A stretch of 18,065 nt of DNA from Thioalkalivibrio sp. (GTDB taxonomy: Bacteria > Pseudomonadota > Gammaproteobacteria > Ectothiorhodospirales > Ectothiorhodospiraceae), in the NCBI GenBank assembly GCA_007120155.1, contig SKOF01000021.1, positions 1 to 18,065 on the forward strand, in the 5' to 3' direction. Every line of letters starts with the position of its first letter. The first letter of the stretch is position 1. The translations under genes and the position numbers were made by a program. Of this stretch, positions 16,569-18,065 are shown one piece after another. Below the pieces are notes generated by a model, which did no database searches, had not been told where the DNA came from, and saw nothing but the letters and a program-made list of their open reading frames with translations.

Positions 16569-17041
16569 AGATCCAGAAGGACATCGTCGTCCATGCGCGA
16601 TACAGACTCACCACCGAGGATGAAGCCGGATCGCCCGGCGACGAACAGCACGGACCCATGGTCTACCTCCACGGCTACGGCCATATCCTGGATGCGCTCG
16701 AACGCACACTGGAGGGAGCACGCCCCGGGGATATCCGCTGTGTCACCGTACCCCCCGAGGCAGGTTACGGCGAACGAAACCCCAGGCTGGTCTTCAAGGC
16801 ACCACGTTCCAATCTTCCCGAGGGCGCACTCGAGGAAGGCATGATGCTGAGCACCAGCGAACGCGACGGTGACGGACGCCGTTTTCCGCTGCGCATCGTT
16901 GAACTCACCGGGGACGGTGCCATTGTGGACGGCAACCACCCGCTTGCCGGCATGACGCTGCACTTCGAGATCACCGTCCTGGAAGTCCGGCCGGCCACCA
17001 CGGAAGAGATCCGTCGCCGGCGGTTGATCGACGTGACCTGA
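16565..17041 (+). CDS. FKBP-type peptidyl-prolyl isomerase, SlyD-like
   Basis: A 158-residue FKBP isomerase resembling SlyD: start MKIQKDIVV, the YLHGYG-ILDALERTLEGARPGD segment (34-56), an inserted flap domain (about 70-125) and the VVDGNHPLAGMTLHFEI-like end. The histidine-rich metal-binding tail of E. coli SlyD is absent. SlyD-type proteins assist folding and Tat-protein maturation. Translation is coupled to the cytochrome gene (ATGA). Cytoplasmic location is expected, since no signal peptide is present. It closes the run of genes that begins with arxB'. Confidence 0.88.
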   Translation: MKIQKDIVVHARYRLTTEDEAGSPGDEQHGPMVYLHGYGHILDALERTLEGARPGDIRCVTVPPEAGYGERNPRLVFKAPRSNLPEGALEEGMMLSTSERDGDGRRFPLRIVELTGDGAIVDGNHPLAGMTLHFEITVLEVRPATTEEIRRRRLIDVT

Positions 17042-17130
17042 GGGCTTCGCGAATGAACGCGGATCGGTGTCAATCAGGAGCGTGTAAAGCGAACCCCAAG
17101 CTCACCGGACTGCGGGCCTGCATCAGTAGC

Positions 17131-17219
17131 CGTAGGTTGGGGTGAGGAACGAACCCCAACAACTGGCGGCCCAGCACAGCCCACCTTGTTGGGGTTCGCG
17201 CTGCTCACCCCAACCTACG
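17131..17219. repeat. Inverted pair of REP-like elements
   Basis: Two copies of a 30-32-nt element (CGTAGGTTGGGGTGAG ... CGAACCCCAAC) face each other at 17131-17160 and 17188-17219. Each copy is itself palindromic (GTTGGGGT...ACCCCAAC). It lies between convergent genes, the usual place for REP/BIME elements, and may end or protect both transcripts. This type of sequence is common as a dispersed repeat in gammaproteobacteria. Confidence 0.85.
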
Positions 17220-17263
17220 TCACTTGTTGCCCTTCGAAGCTGCGGAAGACCGATAACCGGCTG

Positions 17264-17324
17264 TTCTCACGGAGACACGGGGAATTCCGGTGTTTGCTGT
17301 TCTCTCCGCGCCTCCGCGAGAGAA
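17264..17324. repeat. Inverted repeat of the TTCTCxCGGAG type
   Basis: The arms 17264-17283 and about 17300-17324 are imperfect reverse complements (TTCTCACGGAGACACGG against TTCTCTCGCGGAGGCGCGG). It sits 17 bp beyond the stop of the universal stress protein gene and could form a hairpin in that transcript. Confidence 0.6.
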
Positions 17325-17340
17325 TCAGGCAGTTGCTCCG

Positions 17341-18065
17341 TCAGCCGGACACGCGCTCCGGCACCAGCAGCACCAGCCGGCGCGCGTTTCGGCAGACCGC
17401 CTCGGCCGTGCTGCCCAACAGCAGGTCGGTCATGGGATTGTGGCCGCGCCTGCCGATAATGATGAGGTCCGCATCCTTCTCTTCCGCCACCCGGGCGATC
17501 TGCTCGGCGGGCCTGCCCTTGCCGAGCAGTACCGTCTCGAACCCGTCGGCCGGGGCCTGCTCGCCCAATGCTGCCACATGGGCCTCAATACGGCGACGCT
17601 GGTCCTCGAACTCCGGTCGGCCTTCCCATCGACCCACGGACACGACCACACCGGGCTCACACTGGCGCAGCAGTGTCAGGAACACGGCCTCGGCACCGGC
17701 GGCCGCGGCGGAACCGTCTGTGGCCAGCAAGGGGCGACACACCGCCTTCTCCGGCAACACGGCGGTCTCGTCCGTGGGCGCCAGCAGCAGGGGACGCTCG
17801 ATCCGGCGGGCCAGGTCGAGGACAGTGCTGCCCAGCAGGAGATCCCTCAGGGTGCTGTGGCCGTGGCTACCGGCCAGGATGACGCCGGCCTCCCGCTCAC
17901 GGGCCACGCGTCCCAATTCGGCGGCCACCAGCCCGACACACACCTCGGTGTCGACCTGAAAACCCCGTGCCCGCATCGAATCCGCCACTTCGCCGAGCCG
18001 TTGCTCGTAATGCTCGCGATGGGTCACCTCTGGCGCCTGGGTGTAGCCGGAGGCGATCACGTGTA
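17341..18065 (-). CDS. Tandem universal stress protein (partial, 5' end outside window)
   Basis: At least 241 codons of a two-domain UspA protein. The first domain lacks its start; it continues past the window edge with no stop, and the apparent GTG at 18060 is probably internal (reading HVIASG). Each domain shows the ATP-binding G-x2-G-x9-G(S/T) signature: GSHGHSTLRDLLLGST in the first and GRRGHNPMTDLLLGST in the second. Such proteins respond to stress or energy state and bind ATP. It is convergent with the arx-linked isomerase gene. Confidence 0.9.
   Translation of the reverse strand, partial: HVIASGYTQAPEVTHREHYEQRLGEVADSMRARGFQVDTEVCVGLVAAELGRVAREREAGVILAGSHGHSTLRDLLLGSTVLDLARRIERPLLLAPTDETAVLPEKAVCRPLLATDGSAAAAGAEAVFLTLLRQCEPGVVVSVGRWEGRPEFEDQRRRIEAHVAALGEQAPADGFETVLLGKGRPAEQIARVAEEKDADLIIIGRRGHNPMTDLLLGSTAEAVCRNARRLVLLVPERVSG

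Larger units (their letters stand above)
17042..17340. other. Non-coding spacer with repeats
   Basis: This 299-bp stretch between the isomerase gene and the convergent stress-protein gene holds no credible gene. It contains a partial REP unit (about 17090-17101, GCGAACCCCAAG), an inverted REP pair and a second inverted repeat, described separately. Confidence 0.8.

Overview
The window is GC-rich, dense bacterial DNA with about fifteen protein genes and no RNA genes that I can see. The xerD-dsbC pair (same order as in enteric gammaproteobacteria) and an arx-type arsenite-oxidation locus suggest a gammaproteobacterium of the Ectothiorhodospiraceae kind (Alkalilimnicola, Ectothiorhodospira, Halorhodospira, Thioalkalivibrio). 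The taxonomic assignment is inference from gene content and synteny only.

Left part (1-5.2 kb): a 7-bp tandem array (1-121), then dsbC, xerD, a slipin/stomatin gene and an nfeD membrane-protease gene, all on the minus strand, followed by mobA on the plus strand. The spacers here hold an unusual set of period-7 repeats. Their sequence differs from spacer to spacer, they abut or include the stop codons of five genes (dsbC, xerD, slipin, mobA, arxR), and in three spacers they occur as inverted pairs, two of which have 29-nt arms.

Centre (5.2-17.0 kb): an arx locus of divergent layout. On the minus strand, arxX-arxS-arxR encode a periplasmic PhnD-like sensor, a membrane histidine kinase and a sigma-54-type response regulator. 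On the plus strand, arxB'-arxA-arxB-arxC-arxD encode a polyferredoxin, a Tat-exported molybdopterin catalytic subunit, a four-cluster Fe-S subunit, an NrfD-like membrane subunit and a TorD-like chaperone. Three further genes follow in overlapping arrangement: a small CxxC protein, a tail-anchored monohaem cytochrome c and a SlyD-like FKBP isomerase. The divergent intergenic region carries two dyads of the same design (GTTACC-N4-GGTAAC) 42 bp apart, and downstream of them a good sigma-54 promoter (TGGCAC-N5-ATGCA). This matches the kind of regulator ArxR is. mobA next door would complete the Mo-bisMGD cofactor needed by ArxA.

Expected working: periplasmic ArxX senses the arsenic species and signals through ArxS to ArxR. 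Phosphorylated ArxR binds the dyads and activates sigma-54 polymerase at arxB'. ArxA oxidises arsenite in the periplasm, and electrons pass through ArxB to ArxC and the quinone pool, or possibly to the attached cytochrome.

Right end (17.0-18.07 kb): a spacer with an inverted REP-like pair and a second inverted repeat, then the 3' part of a tandem-domain universal stress protein gene on the minus strand that runs off the window.
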